Positions 8,548 to 17,781 of a stretch of DNA of 64,000 nucleotides are shown here, piece after piece; the stretch's first letter is position 1, and each line of letters starts with the position of its first letter. The notes beneath the pieces were generated by a model. The model searched no databases. It saw only the letters and a program-made list of their open reading frames with translations, and was not told the DNA's origin. Position numbers and translations under genes: made by a program. Source of the DNA: Lolliginicoccus suaedae (lineage in GTDB: Bacteria > Actinomycetota > Actinomycetes > Mycobacteriales > Mycobacteriaceae); assembly GCF_008312885.1 (NCBI RefSeq), contig NZ_VSSO01000004.1:423030-487029 (forward strand), in the 5' to 3' direction.

Positions 8548-9000
8548 TCAGCCCACGAGCCCCCGGAGAACGCCCCGCAGGGCTTCGTCATCGCGGGCCC
8601 ACGCTTGCACCGTGCTGCCGTCGCTCAGCCGCAGCCCGATCCCGTTGCGGCGCCTCGGCACCGTCGGCAGCTCCCCGAGCGCGCGCGCCGCCCACCAGTC
8701 GGGCTCCTCGTGCCCGGCCGCGGCAGGCAGTACCTCGGCGATGGATCCGATGCTGATCGTCTCGGCGCCCTGCCGCAGGACCTGCGCATCGCAGAACACG
8801 CTGACGTGGGCGCGGGCGGCAGCGATCTGCCACGCGAGGACCAGCGACACCACCACCACAGCGATGGCCCACCCCAGCCAGTGCACGGGCCCGGGCAGGA
8901 ACGCCTCGGTGAGGATGCCCGCCACGCATCCCACCGGGACGATGAGCAGGGTCCGCCAGCTCGCGCCCTGCTCCTCGTAGGGCAGCGCCGGTCCGGTCAT
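8548..9000 (-). CDS. Small membrane protein, DUF3093-like, last gene of the hem operon
   Basis: 150 aa with two adjacent hydrophobic segments near the N-terminus (LLIVPVGCVAGILTEAF and WLGWAIAVVVVSLVLAW), then a cytosolic PH-like domain containing WWAARALGELPTVPRRRNGIGLRLSDG. The layout resembles the DUF3093 family of actinobacterial membrane proteins, but I am not certain of the assignment. Its ATG (9000) overlaps the stop of the gene upstream by four bases, so it is translated from the hemA-hemB transcript. Function unknown. M. tuberculosis also carries small membrane proteins after hemB, as I recall. Confidence 0.7.
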   Translation of the reverse strand: MTGPALPYEEQGASWRTLLIVPVGCVAGILTEAFLPGPVHWLGWAIAVVVVSLVLAWQIAAARAHVSVFCDAQVLRQGAETISIGSIAEVLPAAAGHEEPDWWAARALGELPTVPRRRNGIGLRLSDGSTVQAWARDDEALRGVLRGLVG

Positions 9001-9407
9001 TCCGCGAACCAGGGCGCGGCCGAGGGCCGGTACACGAGGTAGCAGGCCACCGCGAGCGGCACGATCACCAGCAGGGCGAACATGCCGGCGAGAGGGAACG
9101 TCGCGGCCTGGTAGAGGGCGATCATGATGGAGAACGCGACGAGCGCCCGGCGGAATCGTGGCTCGCCCTTGCGGACCCGTCCGGCGACGTAGGCGATGAA
9201 GGCCCCGGCGGCGAGAGCGATGCCGCCGAACATGCGGAGCAGGTCACGCAGCCCACCAGGATCCTGCAGGCCGGGCTGCTCGCTGCGCAGCGTCTCGATG
9301 TCCACGAACAGCCAGGCGAGGCCCATCAGGACCAGCACCGCGGACGCGGCGAACCACAGCCAGTAGGCGGCCGTCACTACCGTGGGACGCATCGGCTGGT
9401 CACCCAT
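8997..9407 (-). CDS. Four-helix small membrane protein of the hem operon, unknown function
   Basis: About 136 aa with four hydrophobic stretches (TAAYWLWFAASAVLVLMGLAWLF; FGGIALAAGAFIAYVAG; RALVAFSIMIALYQAATF; GMFALLVIVPLAVACYLVY). Start ATG 9407 ([11 protein letters not shown]) is selected by a strong GGGGAGGAC ribosome site; the longer frame to 9533 runs through the preceding gene. It overlaps both neighbours (8 bp upstream, 4 bp downstream). No family was recognised with confidence. Confidence 0.72.
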   Translation of the reverse strand: MGDQPMRPTVVTAAYWLWFAASAVLVLMGLAWLFVDIETLRSEQPGLQDPGGLRDLLRMFGGIALAAGAFIAYVAGRVRKGEPRFRRALVAFSIMIALYQAATFPLAGMFALLVIVPLAVACYLVYRPSAAPWFAE

Positions 9408-10008
9408 TGCTGTCCTCCCCCAGGAAGTAGCGGGTCGATTCGGCCCGGTGCATCGCGATGAGCGCACCAACCCCGAACACTGCCTGCACGAGGCTGATCC
9501 CCGAATCGAAGAACATGATGATGCCCTCGCCACGGCCAGCGAAGAACACCGGTATGGCGAGGATGACCAGCACGATGGCGAACGCGGATAGCCCGACGCG
9601 GCCCCATTGCTTGCCCCGCAGCAGCGCGCGCGCCGCGAGGAGGATGATGCCGAGCAGGAGAAGCATGACGAGCGCCAGGAGGCCGATGGCGACCCAGGAG
9701 AGGATCCGGGCCTGCTCCAGGGTGAGCTCGATGTCCGAGGACTGCTGCTCCGCCTGCTCGAGGATCTGCTCGGTGAGGGTGTCGAGGTCCTGCGCCATGC
9801 GGGCGACGCGGAACGGGATGGCGAGCGCGCCGAGCAGGATGATGATCAGCCACACCTGGTAGGCGGTGATGACATCGTGCGGGGGCATGCGCCGCTTCCC
9901 GCCGCGCTGGCGGCGGGGCGGGCCTGCTGGTTCCGGCTGCTGCGCGCTCGGGGCTGGCGGCTGCCACGGGTCGCGGCCCGGTGGTGGCGGGGAGGGCTCG
10001 TGCGTCAT
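9400..10008 (-). CDS. Proline-rich small membrane protein following hemB
   Basis: 202 aa: a Pro/Gln/Arg-rich cytosolic N-terminus (about 40 residues), then four membrane segments ([73 protein letters not shown]) with a Glu/Gln-rich loop ([22 protein letters not shown]) between the first two. Its start overlaps the hemB stop by 4 nt (ATGA), so it is coupled to hemB. It has the same general plan as the next gene, suggesting an old duplication. Function unknown. Confidence 0.72.
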   Translation of the reverse strand: MTHEPSPPPPGRDPWQPPAPSAQQPEPAGPPRRQRGGKRRMPPHDVITAYQVWLIIILLGALAIPFRVARMAQDLDTLTEQILEQAEQQSSDIELTLEQARILSWVAIGLLALVMLLLLGIILLAARALLRGKQWGRVGLSAFAIVLVILAIPVFFAGRGEGIIMFFDSGISLVQAVFGVGALIAMHRAESTRYFLGEDSNG

Positions 10009-10985
10009 GGGCGCAGCATCCTCGCGGCGTCGGTGGCCCAGTAGGTGAGGATGATCCCGGCGCCCGCGCGGTGAATGCTGAGCAGTGATTCCAGGATGGC
10101 CCGGTCACGGTCGATCCAGCCACGCTCGGCGGCGGCGCTGATCATCGAGTACTCACCGGATACCTGGTACGCGGCGACGGGGACCGTCGATGCAGCGGCG
10201 ACATCGCGAATGATGTCGAGGTAGAGCATCGCTGGCTTGACCATCACCATGTCCGCGCCCTCGGCGAGATCGAGGGTGACCTCGCGGAGCGATTCGCGCG
10301 CGTTCGCGGGATCCTGCTGGTAGCTCGCGCGGGTGCCCTTCAGCGAGGAGCCAACGGCCTCGCGGAACGGGCCATACAGCGCTGATGCGTACTTCGCCGA
10401 GTATGCGAGGATCGCGACTTCCTGGTGACCGGCATCATCGAGCGCGCCGCGGATCCTGCCGACCTGGCCGTCCATCATGCCGCTCGGAGAGACGATGTGC
10501 GCCCCGGCGCTGGCCTGCGCGACGGCGAGGCGGGCGTAGTGCTCGAGCGTGGCGTCGTTGTCCACCCGCCCCTGCGCGTCGAGCACGCCGCAATGACCAT
10601 GATCGGTGAACTCGTCGAGGCACGTGTCGGCCATCAGGACGGTGCTGTCGCCGAGGTCGTCGCGCAGCTGGCGCAACGATCGATTGAGGATGCCGCTCGG
10701 ATCGCATCCGGCGCTGCCGTCGGCATCCTTGTCAGCGGGCTCGGGCACCCCGAAGAGCATGATGCCGCCCACGCCTGCCTCGGTGGCCTCCGCAGCAGCC
10801 CGGCGGGCGGAGTCGAGGGTGTGCTGCACCACGCCAGGCATGGATGCGATGGGCCGCGGCTCGGCCAGGCCGTCGGCAACGAACATGGGCAGCACTAGCT
10901 GGCGCGGGTCCACGTCATGCTCGGCAACGAGCCGCCGCAGGGCAGGGGTGGTCCGCAGTCGCCGCGGACGGTCCTTCGGATACAT
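10005..10985 (-). CDS. hemB: Delta-aminolevulinic acid dehydratase (porphobilinogen synthase)
   Basis: Condenses two 5-aminolevulinates to porphobilinogen. Both Schiff-base lysines are visible (AYSAKYAS and [12 protein letters not shown]), with the family motifs [21 protein letters not shown] and [14 protein letters not shown]. The metal loop reads [15 protein letters not shown]: two of the three zinc Cys of the eukaryotic site are present and the first is replaced, as in other actinobacterial enzymes. The 326 aa length is normal. It is fourth in the minus-strand hemA-hemC-hemD-hemB set, 61 bp after hemD. Confidence 0.95.
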   Translation of the reverse strand: MYPKDRPRRLRTTPALRRLVAEHDVDPRQLVLPMFVADGLAEPRPIASMPGVVQHTLDSARRAAAEATEAGVGGIMLFGVPEPADKDADGSAGCDPSGILNRSLRQLRDDLGDSTVLMADTCLDEFTDHGHCGVLDAQGRVDNDATLEHYARLAVAQASAGAHIVSPSGMMDGQVGRIRGALDDAGHQEVAILAYSAKYASALYGPFREAVGSSLKGTRASYQQDPANARESLREVTLDLAEGADMVMVKPAMLYLDIIRDVAAASTVPVAAYQVSGEYSMISAAAERGWIDRDRAILESLLSIHRAGAGIILTYWATDAARMLRP

Positions 10986-11046
10986 CAGCCTTCCTCGGCA
11001 TCGAGGGTCGCAGGACGGCAGGCCGCCCGATCGTCAGCAGCCTACC

Positions 11047-12609
11047 TCAGCGGCGCGCGCGGGACCTCTTGCGCGGCGGCGGCAGCAGCCCCTCGGCGCG
11101 CAGGTAGGACGCGTGCGCGGCGAGAGCATCGACGAGCGCGCCGACCTGCGCGGTCTCGGGCTGCACATCCACGCGCAGGCCGAACTCGATCGCCGTCTCC
11201 GCGGTCTTCGGGCCGATGCAGGCCACGATGGTGCGCTGATGGGGCTTGCCGGCGATGCCGACGAGGTTGCGGACGGTGGACGAGGACGTGAACAGCACCG
11301 CGTCGAAGCCACCGGTCTTGATCATCTCGCGGATCTCGGCAGAGGGCGGGGCGGCACGGACGGTGCGGTAGGCGGTGACGTCGTCGATCTCCCAGCCGCG
11401 CTCGCGCAGGCCCTCGGCGAGCGTCTCGGTGGCGATGTCGGCGCGCGGGAGCAGCACCCGATCGACGGGGTCGAGGACATCGTCGTAGGGCGGGAAGTCC
11501 GCGAGCAGCCCGAGGCTGGACTGCTCCCCGGAGGGAACGAGCTCCGGGGTGATGCCGAAGGCGCGGACCTTCTCCGCGGTCGCCTCCCCGACGCACGCGA
11601 TCTTGACGCCGGAGAATGCCCGGGCGTCGAGCCCGAACTCCTCGAACTTCTCCCACACGGCCTTGACGGCGTTGGTGGAGGTGAAGACCACCCACTGGTA
11701 GCGGCCATCGACGAGGCCCTTGACGGCACGCTCCATCTGGGCGGGGCTGCGGGGGGGCTCCACCGAGATGGTGGGCACCTCGATGGGGATGGCGCCGAAG
11801 TCGACGAGCCGCTCGCTCATCTCCCCCGCCTGGTGCTTGGTGCGCGGCACGAGGACGGTCCAGCCATACAGGTCGCGCGTCTCCCACCAGGACATCTTGC
11901 CGCGGGCGGCGACGACCTTGCCGACGGTGACGATCAGGGCGCCCTGCAGGTCCGTGCCAGCAGTGTTGAGCGTGGCGAGGGTGGCCTCGATGGTCCGCTG
12001 CTTGCAGGTGGTGCCGCCGATGGTGATGGCGGCGGGAGTCTGGGGCGCGAGGCCATGCTCGACGAGCGCGCTGGCCACCTCCGCGAGATGGCTGGAGGTG
12101 GCGTGGAGCACCAGCGGGCCGGGGGCCGCGGCGAGCGCGGGCCAGTCGACATTGCAGCGGACGTCAGCCTCTGTGTGCCCGGCACCGAGCGGCATGCCGG
12201 CGTAGGCAGGAACGACGCATCCCGGCGCGAGGCCCGGCACGACCTCGAACTGCACCTGGGTCCGGGCCACGGCCGTGATCTCGGCGAGCACGGAGTCGGT
12301 GGTCATGGGATCGCCAGCGACGAGCCGCACCACATCGTGGCCCTTGCGAGCCTCGGCGACGAGGGTGCGAGCGACCTCCGCGGGCTCCCCGAGGGCTGGC
12401 TTCACATCGATCGAGGGGGACTCGTCGGCGCCGGTGCAGAGGCATTCCCCGATGAGACCGACCACAGCCTCGCTGACATCAGCATCAACGAACGCGACCG
12501 CCGTCGACTCGAGGACCTGCTTGGCGCGCAGGGTCAGCAGAGCCGGATCACCCGGCCCGGATCCGACAAAGAGGATCCGGCCAGGTGTGCTCTTGCGTGC
12601 TCGGCTCAT
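11047..12609 (-). CDS. hemD: Uroporphyrinogen-III C-methyltransferase / uroporphyrinogen-III synthase fusion
   Basis: About 520 aa. The N-terminal half is a SUMT/CobA-like tetrapyrrole methylase (RILFVGSGPGDPALLTLRAKQ; VVRLVAGDPMTTD; YAGMPLGAGHTEAD). The C-terminal half is HemD uroporphyrinogen-III synthase (WVVFTSTNAVKAV; KIACVGEATAEKVRAFG; DAVLFTSSSTVRNLVG; ACIGPKTAETA). The same fusion occurs in mycobacteria. It closes hydroxymethylbilane to uroporphyrinogen III and may methylate it toward sirohaem or cobalamin. Start ATG 12609 (MSRARKSTPGRI) has a CTGGAG ribosome site and matches mycobacterial N-termini as I recall them. A GTG at 12666 overlapping the hemC stop is the alternative. The methylase GTAxxAxxP-type loop looks divergent, so its activity is less sure. 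Confidence 0.92.
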   Translation of the reverse strand: MSRARKSTPGRILFVGSGPGDPALLTLRAKQVLESTAVAFVDADVSEAVVGLIGECLCTGADESPSIDVKPALGEPAEVARTLVAEARKGHDVVRLVAGDPMTTDSVLAEITAVARTQVQFEVVPGLAPGCVVPAYAGMPLGAGHTEADVRCNVDWPALAAAPGPLVLHATSSHLAEVASALVEHGLAPQTPAAITIGGTTCKQRTIEATLATLNTAGTDLQGALIVTVGKVVAARGKMSWWETRDLYGWTVLVPRTKHQAGEMSERLVDFGAIPIEVPTISVEPPRSPAQMERAVKGLVDGRYQWVVFTSTNAVKAVWEKFEEFGLDARAFSGVKIACVGEATAEKVRAFGITPELVPSGEQSSLGLLADFPPYDDVLDPVDRVLLPRADIATETLAEGLRERGWEIDDVTAYRTVRAAPPSAEIREMIKTGGFDAVLFTSSSTVRNLVGIAGKPHQRTIVACIGPKTAETAIEFGLRVDVQPETAQVGALVDALAAHASYLRAEGLLPPPRKRSRARR

Positions 12610-12662
12610 CGGCGAAACTCCAGTCAGGTCGCAATGGTGTGTCACGGGGCTGGCTGCGGGGA

Positions 12663-13634
12663 TCACTGCCCGGGCGGATCAGGATCCGCCTCCCGGGTGG
12701 CAGGCATGAGATCCCGTGCGCCTAAGTCAAGCAGTTCGCGGGCGAGCGCTTGGCCGGTTTGCGCCGCTTCGTGCAAAGGTCCAGTTCGCGAGGCACGAAT
12801 TACCTCGGAGCCGTCGAGTGCGACCACGCACGCGCGAAGGAAGATCTCGAGATGGGGCTTGCCATCATCGTCGAGCGATTCCGCGATCACCGCGAGCGCG
12901 CCGACCGGGGCGGTGCAGCCTGCCTCGAGCTCGGCGAGCAGAGCGCGTTCCGCGGCGACTGTGGCGCGGGTCTCCGCATCGTCCTGCGCGGCGACGGCGG
13001 CGATGATGGCAGAGTCCTCGCTGCGGCACTCCACGGCGAGGGCTCCCTGCGCGGGCGCCGGCAGCATCTGCACCGGGTCGAGCGACTCGGACACCTCATC
13101 GAGGCGACCGACGCGGGCGATGCCAGCGCGAGCCAGCACCACCGCATCGAGCTCGCCCGAGGTGACGCGGCCGATGCGGGTATCGATGTTGCCGCGCAGC
13201 GGAACGATCTCGAGGCCGAGGCCGAGCGCGCGCAGCTGGGAGGCCCGGCGCGGGGCGGACGTGCCGATCCGGGAACCCGGCGGCAGCTCGCCCAGGACTA
13301 GGTTGTCCCGCGATACCAGGGCGTCGCGGGGATCCTCGCGGGGTGGCACCGCAGCGATGACGAAACGGGGGTCGGCCGCGGTCGGCAGATCCTTGTAGGA
13401 GTGGACGGCGACATCGACATCGTCGGCAGCGAGCGCGTCGCGGACGGCGGCGGTGAATACTCCGACACCGATCTTCTCGACGGGCTCCGCGGAGGCGTCC
13501 CCGGCAGTGCGGACGATCACGAGCTCGGCGGGGTGCCCGGCAGCGATCAGGGCATCACGGACGGTGCCAGCCTGGGTGAGGGCGAGGATGCTGCCCCTGG
13601 TCCCGATGCGGAGCGGCCGATGCGGTTCACTCAT
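12663..13634 (-). CDS. hemC: Porphobilinogen deaminase (hydroxymethylbilane synthase)
   Basis: Polymerises four porphobilinogens to hydroxymethylbilane. Motifs: [63 protein letters not shown], and [11 protein letters not shown], whose Cys carries the dipyrromethane cofactor. The 323 aa length is normal. The start overlaps the hemA stop by 8 nt; hemD starts just after its stop. All of this supports one coupled operon. Confidence 0.95.
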   Translation of the reverse strand: MSEPHRPLRIGTRGSILALTQAGTVRDALIAAGHPAELVIVRTAGDASAEPVEKIGVGVFTAAVRDALAADDVDVAVHSYKDLPTAADPRFVIAAVPPREDPRDALVSRDNLVLGELPPGSRIGTSAPRRASQLRALGLGLEIVPLRGNIDTRIGRVTSGELDAVVLARAGIARVGRLDEVSESLDPVQMLPAPAQGALAVECRSEDSAIIAAVAAQDDAETRATVAAERALLAELEAGCTAPVGALAVIAESLDDDGKPHLEIFLRACVVALDGSEVIRASRTGPLHEAAQTGQALARELLDLGARDLMPATREADPDPPGQ

Positions 13635-14985
13635 CGTCGTGGCTCCGTGCCGCCTGCTCGAATCCTGCTGCGGGCACCTCGTGGGTCATGGCGGTCACCG
13701 CTGCGGTGGTGGCTGGCGTCAGCTCGAAGAGCTCCCGCAGCGCCTCCGCGTAGTTGCCCCCATCGGGGGATGATGCGAGCTGCTTGACCCGGACGGTGGG
13801 CGCGTGGAGCAGCTTGTCGACGACCCGGCGCACGGTGTTGGCGATCTCGTCGCGGTGCGCATCGTCGAGGGCGGGGATCTTCGAGTCCAGGCGCATCAGC
13901 TCGGCCTCGACGACCTCGGCCGCGCGGCGGCGCAGCGCGGTCACAGTGGGCGTGACCTGGGCGAGCCGCTGGTTGCCCAGGTAGGCGGCGAGCTCGTCGG
14001 CCACGATGGCGTGCGCGGCCTCCGCGTCACCCACGGCGGCCCCGGCTCCGGGATCGCGCCGCAGGGTCTCCATATCGAGCAAGTGCACCCGGGGGAGGCC
14101 TGCGATCGCGGGCTCGACATCGCGCGGCAGCCCGAGGTCGCAGATGACGAGGTCGCGGTCCATGCGGCGGGCCATCGCCTGGTGGGCGTCAGCGAGCTCG
14201 ACGACCGAGCCCACAGCGCCCGTGCAGGTCACCAGGACATCGGCGGAGGCGATGGCATCGATGAGCCCGGACAGGTCGGAAGCAGTGGCCTCCACGCCGT
14301 TCTCGCGGGCGGTGGCGGCAAGGTTCGCGGCCTTGTCGAGCGTGCGGTTGACGACCTCGAGGCGGGCGATGCCGGCGCGGGAGAGGTGCGCGACGGCCAG
14401 GCCAGCCATGGCGCCAGCGCCGATGACGGCGGCGCTGCGCCCGGCGAGGCTGCCTTGCAGCTTCTGTGCCCGGTCGAGCGCGACCGACACCACGGATGCG
14501 CCCGCGGAGTCGATGCCCGTCTCGGTGTGGACACGCTTGCCGACGCGCAGGGCATGCTGCGCGAGCTCGTGCACGACCCGGCCCGCGGCCTGGTGCTCGT
14601 CGGACTCGGCGTAGGCGGTGCGGACCTGCCCGAGGATCTGCTGCTCGCCCACGACGATGGAGTCGAGCCCCCCAGCGACGGTGAACAGGTGCTCCACCGC
14701 GGCCTCGCTGTAGTGCACGTAGGCGTGGCGGGAGAGGACATTGATATCCAGGCCGGAATGCTCGGAGAGCAGGGTCGTGACGTCATTGAGCCCGCCGTGG
14801 AAGGCGTCGACGACGGCGTAGATCTCCACGCGGTTGCAGGTCGAGATGACCATGGCCTCGGAGACGTGCGGCGATGACATGATCGCGTCGAGCATCTTGG
14901 GGCGATCAGCCTCGGCGAACGCGACGCGCTCGAGGATCGGCACGGGGGCGCTGTGGTGGGACACGCCTAGCAGCAGGATACTCAC
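13627..14985 (-). CDS. hemA: Glutamyl-tRNA reductase
   Basis: First step of the C5 pathway: reduces Glu-tRNA to glutamate-1-semialdehyde with [14 protein letters not shown] opens the protein; [18 protein letters not shown] holds the catalytic Cys; [17 protein letters not shown] is the nucleotide site; [11 protein letters not shown] is conserved. Start GTG 14985 ([14 protein letters not shown]) matches family N-termini, giving 452 aa; the frame to 15093 adds unrelated sequence. It is the first gene of the hem operon and has a 278-bp upstream gap with a candidate promoter. hemL is not in the window. Confidence 0.94.
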   Translation of the reverse strand: MSILLLGVSHHSAPVPILERVAFAEADRPKMLDAIMSSPHVSEAMVISTCNRVEIYAVVDAFHGGLNDVTTLLSEHSGLDINVLSRHAYVHYSEAAVEHLFTVAGGLDSIVVGEQQILGQVRTAYAESDEHQAAGRVVHELAQHALRVGKRVHTETGIDSAGASVVSVALDRAQKLQGSLAGRSAAVIGAGAMAGLAVAHLSRAGIARLEVVNRTLDKAANLAATARENGVEATASDLSGLIDAIASADVLVTCTGAVGSVVELADAHQAMARRMDRDLVICDLGLPRDVEPAIAGLPRVHLLDMETLRRDPGAGAAVGDAEAAHAIVADELAAYLGNQRLAQVTPTVTALRRRAAEVVEAELMRLDSKIPALDDAHRDEIANTVRRVVDKLLHAPTVRVKQLASSPDGGNYAEALRELFELTPATTAAVTAMTHEVPAAGFEQAARSHDDE

Positions 14986-15161
14986 AGCAGCATCACCGGC
15001 CCGCGTTCCGCGGACTGTGCCCTGCGTGCCACACAATGGTGCCGTCGAGTGGTGGGAACGATGGCGATGTTCCCTCGCCCTGTTGGCGCGCACGCTGCCA
15101 GGGGGTGCTCTGTTCCCTCACTTCGAAGGCTCCTTGCCAGCCAGTGGATATGCTGTTAACC

Positions 15162-15189
15162 ACAGTAAACCCGTCGCACTGTTTGTCTA
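15162..15189 (-). promoter_or_regulatory. Candidate hemA operon promoter
   Basis: Reading the minus strand, TAGACA (15189-15184) and TACTGT (15167-15162) are separated by 16 bp and would start transcription about 170 nt before hemA. The surrounding sequence holds ACGGTAACGGT direct repeats (about 15190-15200) and a GTTAAC hexamer that could be regulator sites. I saw no Rex-type operator here. Confidence 0.35.
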
Positions 15190-15263
15190 ACGGTAACGGT
15201 TGATGATCGCCGTTTCCAAGTCACCGAAGCGCCCTGACCAGCCCCAATCGATTAAGGGCACCC

Positions 15264-15524
15264 TCACATCGCCAGGTCGGCGCGGAGACGGTCCACATCC
15301 ACCCCGCCGTAACTGTGTTCCACGCCATTGAGCAGCACCACCGGCACGCGATCCCCGAACTCCTCGCGAAGCTCCGGATCGCGCGCCGCGACCTCATCGA
15401 CGTCGACCTCCGCGAAAGCTAGCCCAAGCGGCGCGAGCACCTCCGTGAGGACATCCCGCGCCGCCGCGCACGCCGGGCACCCCGCCCGACCGAGCAACAG
15501 CACCGCTGCCCGCTCCCCCGCCAT
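15264..15524 (-). CDS. Glutaredoxin-like (DUF836) thiol-disulfide protein
   Basis: 86 aa thioredoxin-fold protein with a CPAC motif (LLGRAGCPACAAARDVL), a cis-Pro region DRVPVVLLNG and C-terminal GGVDVDRLRADL. DUF836/glutaredoxin-like proteins sit between serB-like and hemA genes in mycobacteria. It probably reduces disulfides or a mycothiol adduct; the partner is unknown. ATG 15524 is used; GTG 15554 would add ten residues. The longer frame to 15776 overlaps the divergent gene and is not credible. Confidence 0.82.
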   Translation of the reverse strand: MAGERAAVLLLGRAGCPACAAARDVLTEVLAPLGLAFAEVDVDEVAARDPELREEFGDRVPVVLLNGVEHSYGGVDVDRLRADLAM

Positions 15525-15669
15525 TGCCTCTGCCCCGGAATCATCAATGCCCACGCCACGAGCATAGGCGCGCGACCGAAGCCCCGTCCGCCACGCGGGC
15601 ATTGGCGTGTGTGGCAACGTGGAGACGTCTAGTGTGTTGGACAGAGGCTGCGAATCGGGAGGTTGGGAC

Positions 15670-16623
15670 GTGCCGGACCGTACAGGGTTCTTCAGCACTG
15701 GCTCGGATTGGATGCGGAGCCGTTGGGAGGCGCACCGGCCATTCGGCATGAGCATCGCCGAGAAGCGCCTCAACATCGCCGGCGAGGCCAGCGCGGAAAT
15801 GGCCCACGCGCTCTACGAGGCCGCCCAGGATGCCCGCGACCGCGCGGTCCCCCGCGACCTCACCGCCGCGGCGTTCTTCGACGTCGACAACACGATGGTC
15901 GCCGGCGCCTCCTCGATCCACTTCATCCGCGGGCTCGCTGCCCGTGACTACATCTCCGTGCGCGATATGGCCGGCGCCGGCTGGACCCAGCTGAAGTTCC
16001 GGATCACCGGCAAGGAGAACAGCCGGGACGTGGCAAGCGGCAAGGAGAAAGCCCTGTCCTTCATCGCGGGCCGCTCCACCGCCGAGTTCACGCAGCTCGG
16101 CGAGGAGATCTACGACGAGCTGATCGCCGACAAGATCTGGCCCGGCACCCGCGCGCTCGCGCAGATGCACCTCGACGCCGGGCAGCAGGTCTGGCTGGTC
16201 ACCGCCACCCCGGTGGAGCTCGCCCAGGTGATCGCCAAGCGCCTCGGCCTGACCGGCGCGCTCGGAACCGTCCTCGAGAGCAAGGACGGCAAGTTCACCG
16301 GCAGGCTCGTCGGCGACCTGCTGCACGGCCGCGGCAAGGCGCACGCGATCCGCGGCCTCGCCGCGCGCGAGGGCCTGAACCTGCGCCGCTGCACGGCCTA
16401 CTCGGATAGCTTCAACGACCTGCCCATGCTCACCGCCGTGGGCACCGCCGTCGCGATCAACCCGGACTCGGACCTGCGCGTCGTCGCCCGGGACCGGAGC
16501 TGGGAGATCCGCGACTTCCGTACCGGCCGCAAGGCAGCGAAGGTCGGCATCCCGACCGCGCTCGCACTCGGGGCCCTCGGCGGCACCGTCGCTGCGATCG
16601 CGAGCCGGCGCGCCGAGCAGTGA
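15670..16623 (+). CDS. HAD-IB family phosphatase (SerB1-like)
   Basis: HAD hydrolase subfamily IB: motif [10 protein letters not shown], motif II LVTATP, motif III Lys in [12 protein letters not shown], motif [13 protein letters not shown]. In mycobacteria the orthologue at this position is annotated serB1 (phosphoserine phosphatase), but the IB family also contains phospholipid-related phosphatases, so the substrate is open. A C-terminal hydrophobic segment ([21 protein letters not shown]) suggests membrane attachment. GTG 15670 is chosen because GGGAGG lies 7 nt upstream; GTG 15607 has no such site. It is divergent from the glutaredoxin-like gene. Confidence 0.87.
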   Translation: MPDRTGFFSTGSDWMRSRWEAHRPFGMSIAEKRLNIAGEASAEMAHALYEAAQDARDRAVPRDLTAAAFFDVDNTMVAGASSIHFIRGLAARDYISVRDMAGAGWTQLKFRITGKENSRDVASGKEKALSFIAGRSTAEFTQLGEEIYDELIADKIWPGTRALAQMHLDAGQQVWLVTATPVELAQVIAKRLGLTGALGTVLESKDGKFTGRLVGDLLHGRGKAHAIRGLAAREGLNLRRCTAYSDSFNDLPMLTAVGTAVAINPDSDLRVVARDRSWEIRDFRTGRKAAKVGIPTALALGALGGTVAAIASRRAEQ

Positions 16624-16636
16624 TCCTGCTTCCTCG

Positions 16637-17761
16637 CTAGCCGAGGAAGATGTTGCGCCGGTTGGCGAGCACCCGGTAGAGGGTTTGCTGGATCGTCTCG
16701 CGCACCTGGTCGGTCAGGTCGAAGACCACCATCGGATCCTCTGCGGCGGCGGGGTCATGCTCCGAGGTGTCGATGGGCTCGCCGAACACGATGTGCCACT
16801 TGGTGGGCAGCGGGATCATGCCGATCGGGCCGAGCAGCGGGAACAGCGGAGTGATCGGGAAGTAGGGGAGCCCAAGAAGCCGCGCGAGCGCCTTGAAATC
16901 ACCGATCTTCGGGTAGATCTCCTCGGAGCCCACGATGGAGCACGGAATGATCGGCGCGCCCGTGCGAAGGGCGGCGGAGACGAACCCGCCACGGCCGAAG
17001 CGCTGCAGCTTGTACCGGTCGGAGTAGGGCTTGCCGACGCCCTTGAACCCCTCGGGGAAGACCGCGGTGAGCTCGCCGTTGCGGAGCAGGCGCTCGGCGT
17101 CGGGGTTGCAGGCGAGCGTGTGGCCCGCCTTGCGCGCGACGGTGGATACCCCTGGCATGTCGAACACCAGATCGGCGGCGAGCATGCGCATGGGGCGGTG
17201 GCCGGGGGTGCGATCGTGCACGGCCACCGAGGTCATCAGGCCGTCGATGGGAACCACGCCGGCATGGTTGGCAACGATGAGCGCGGCGCCCTTCTCGGGC
17301 AGGTTCTCGATGCCGGTGACGTCGACGCGGAACCACTTGTCGTACATGGGGCGCAGCAGGGGCAGCAGCACGTTGTCGTTGAGGTGCTCGTCGTAGCCGA
17401 ACTCATCGATCTCGTAGTCGCCCGTGATGCGGCGGCGCAGGAAGGCAGCGGTATCCGAGACCTGCATGGCAATCTTGTTCCGGACGCCGCCGAGCGGGAT
17501 CGGGATCGGCAGGGCGAAGTGCCCCGAGTCGACGGCCTCCCCGTCGGGCTCGCGCGCGGAGCCCTGGTCCTCGGCCTCCTCCGCGGTGAGGCCCGCGCCA
17601 GCATCCTCGTCCTGTCCTGCCGTCGCCTCGGCGTCACTGTCCCCGGAATGCACCGGGGGGTGATGCTGGATGAGGTCGTTCGCTGGCGCGTCCTGCGTCG
17701 CGGCAGACCCGGCGGATCGGCGCTGGAACGCATCACCGTGGAGCGGAATCACCTTGGCCAT
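16637..17761 (-). CDS. Lysophospholipid acyltransferase family protein
   Basis: About 374 aa. An acidic, low-complexity N-terminal ~90 residues precede a PlsC-like acyltransferase domain: NHAGVVPIDG (HX4D-type catalytic motif), FPEGFKGVGKPYSDRY, and GAPIIPCSIVGSEEIYP. It likely acylates a glycerolipid or lysolipid at the membrane. Start ATG 17761 (MAKVIPLHG) follows a GGGAGAG ribosome site; ATG 17785 overlapping the upstream stop is possible. Convergent with the HAD gene. The HAD, acyltransferase and epimerase trio is conserved in mycobacteria (Rv0505c-Rv0501 as I recall). Confidence 0.86.
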   Translation of the reverse strand: MAKVIPLHGDAFQRRSAGSAATQDAPANDLIQHHPPVHSGDSDAEATAGQDEDAGAGLTAEEAEDQGSAREPDGEAVDSGHFALPIPIPLGGVRNKIAMQVSDTAAFLRRRITGDYEIDEFGYDEHLNDNVLLPLLRPMYDKWFRVDVTGIENLPEKGAALIVANHAGVVPIDGLMTSVAVHDRTPGHRPMRMLAADLVFDMPGVSTVARKAGHTLACNPDAERLLRNGELTAVFPEGFKGVGKPYSDRYKLQRFGRGGFVSAALRTGAPIIPCSIVGSEEIYPKIGDFKALARLLGLPYFPITPLFPLLGPIGMIPLPTKWHIVFGEPIDTSEHDPAAAEDPMVVFDLTDQVRETIQQTLYRVLANRRNIFLG

Positions 17762-17781
17762 GCCTGTGCTCTCCCTTTGCG

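Noticed and set aside
10606..13398. 930-codon plus-strand open frame opposite hemB, hemD and hemC
   Set aside because: Long antisense frames are expected at this GC content; it has no recognisable domain and the minus-strand hem genes are unambiguous.
14986..15263. Rex operator upstream of hemA as in Streptomyces
   Set aside because: No TTGTGAA-N-TTCACAA-type site is present and no rex gene is adjacent.
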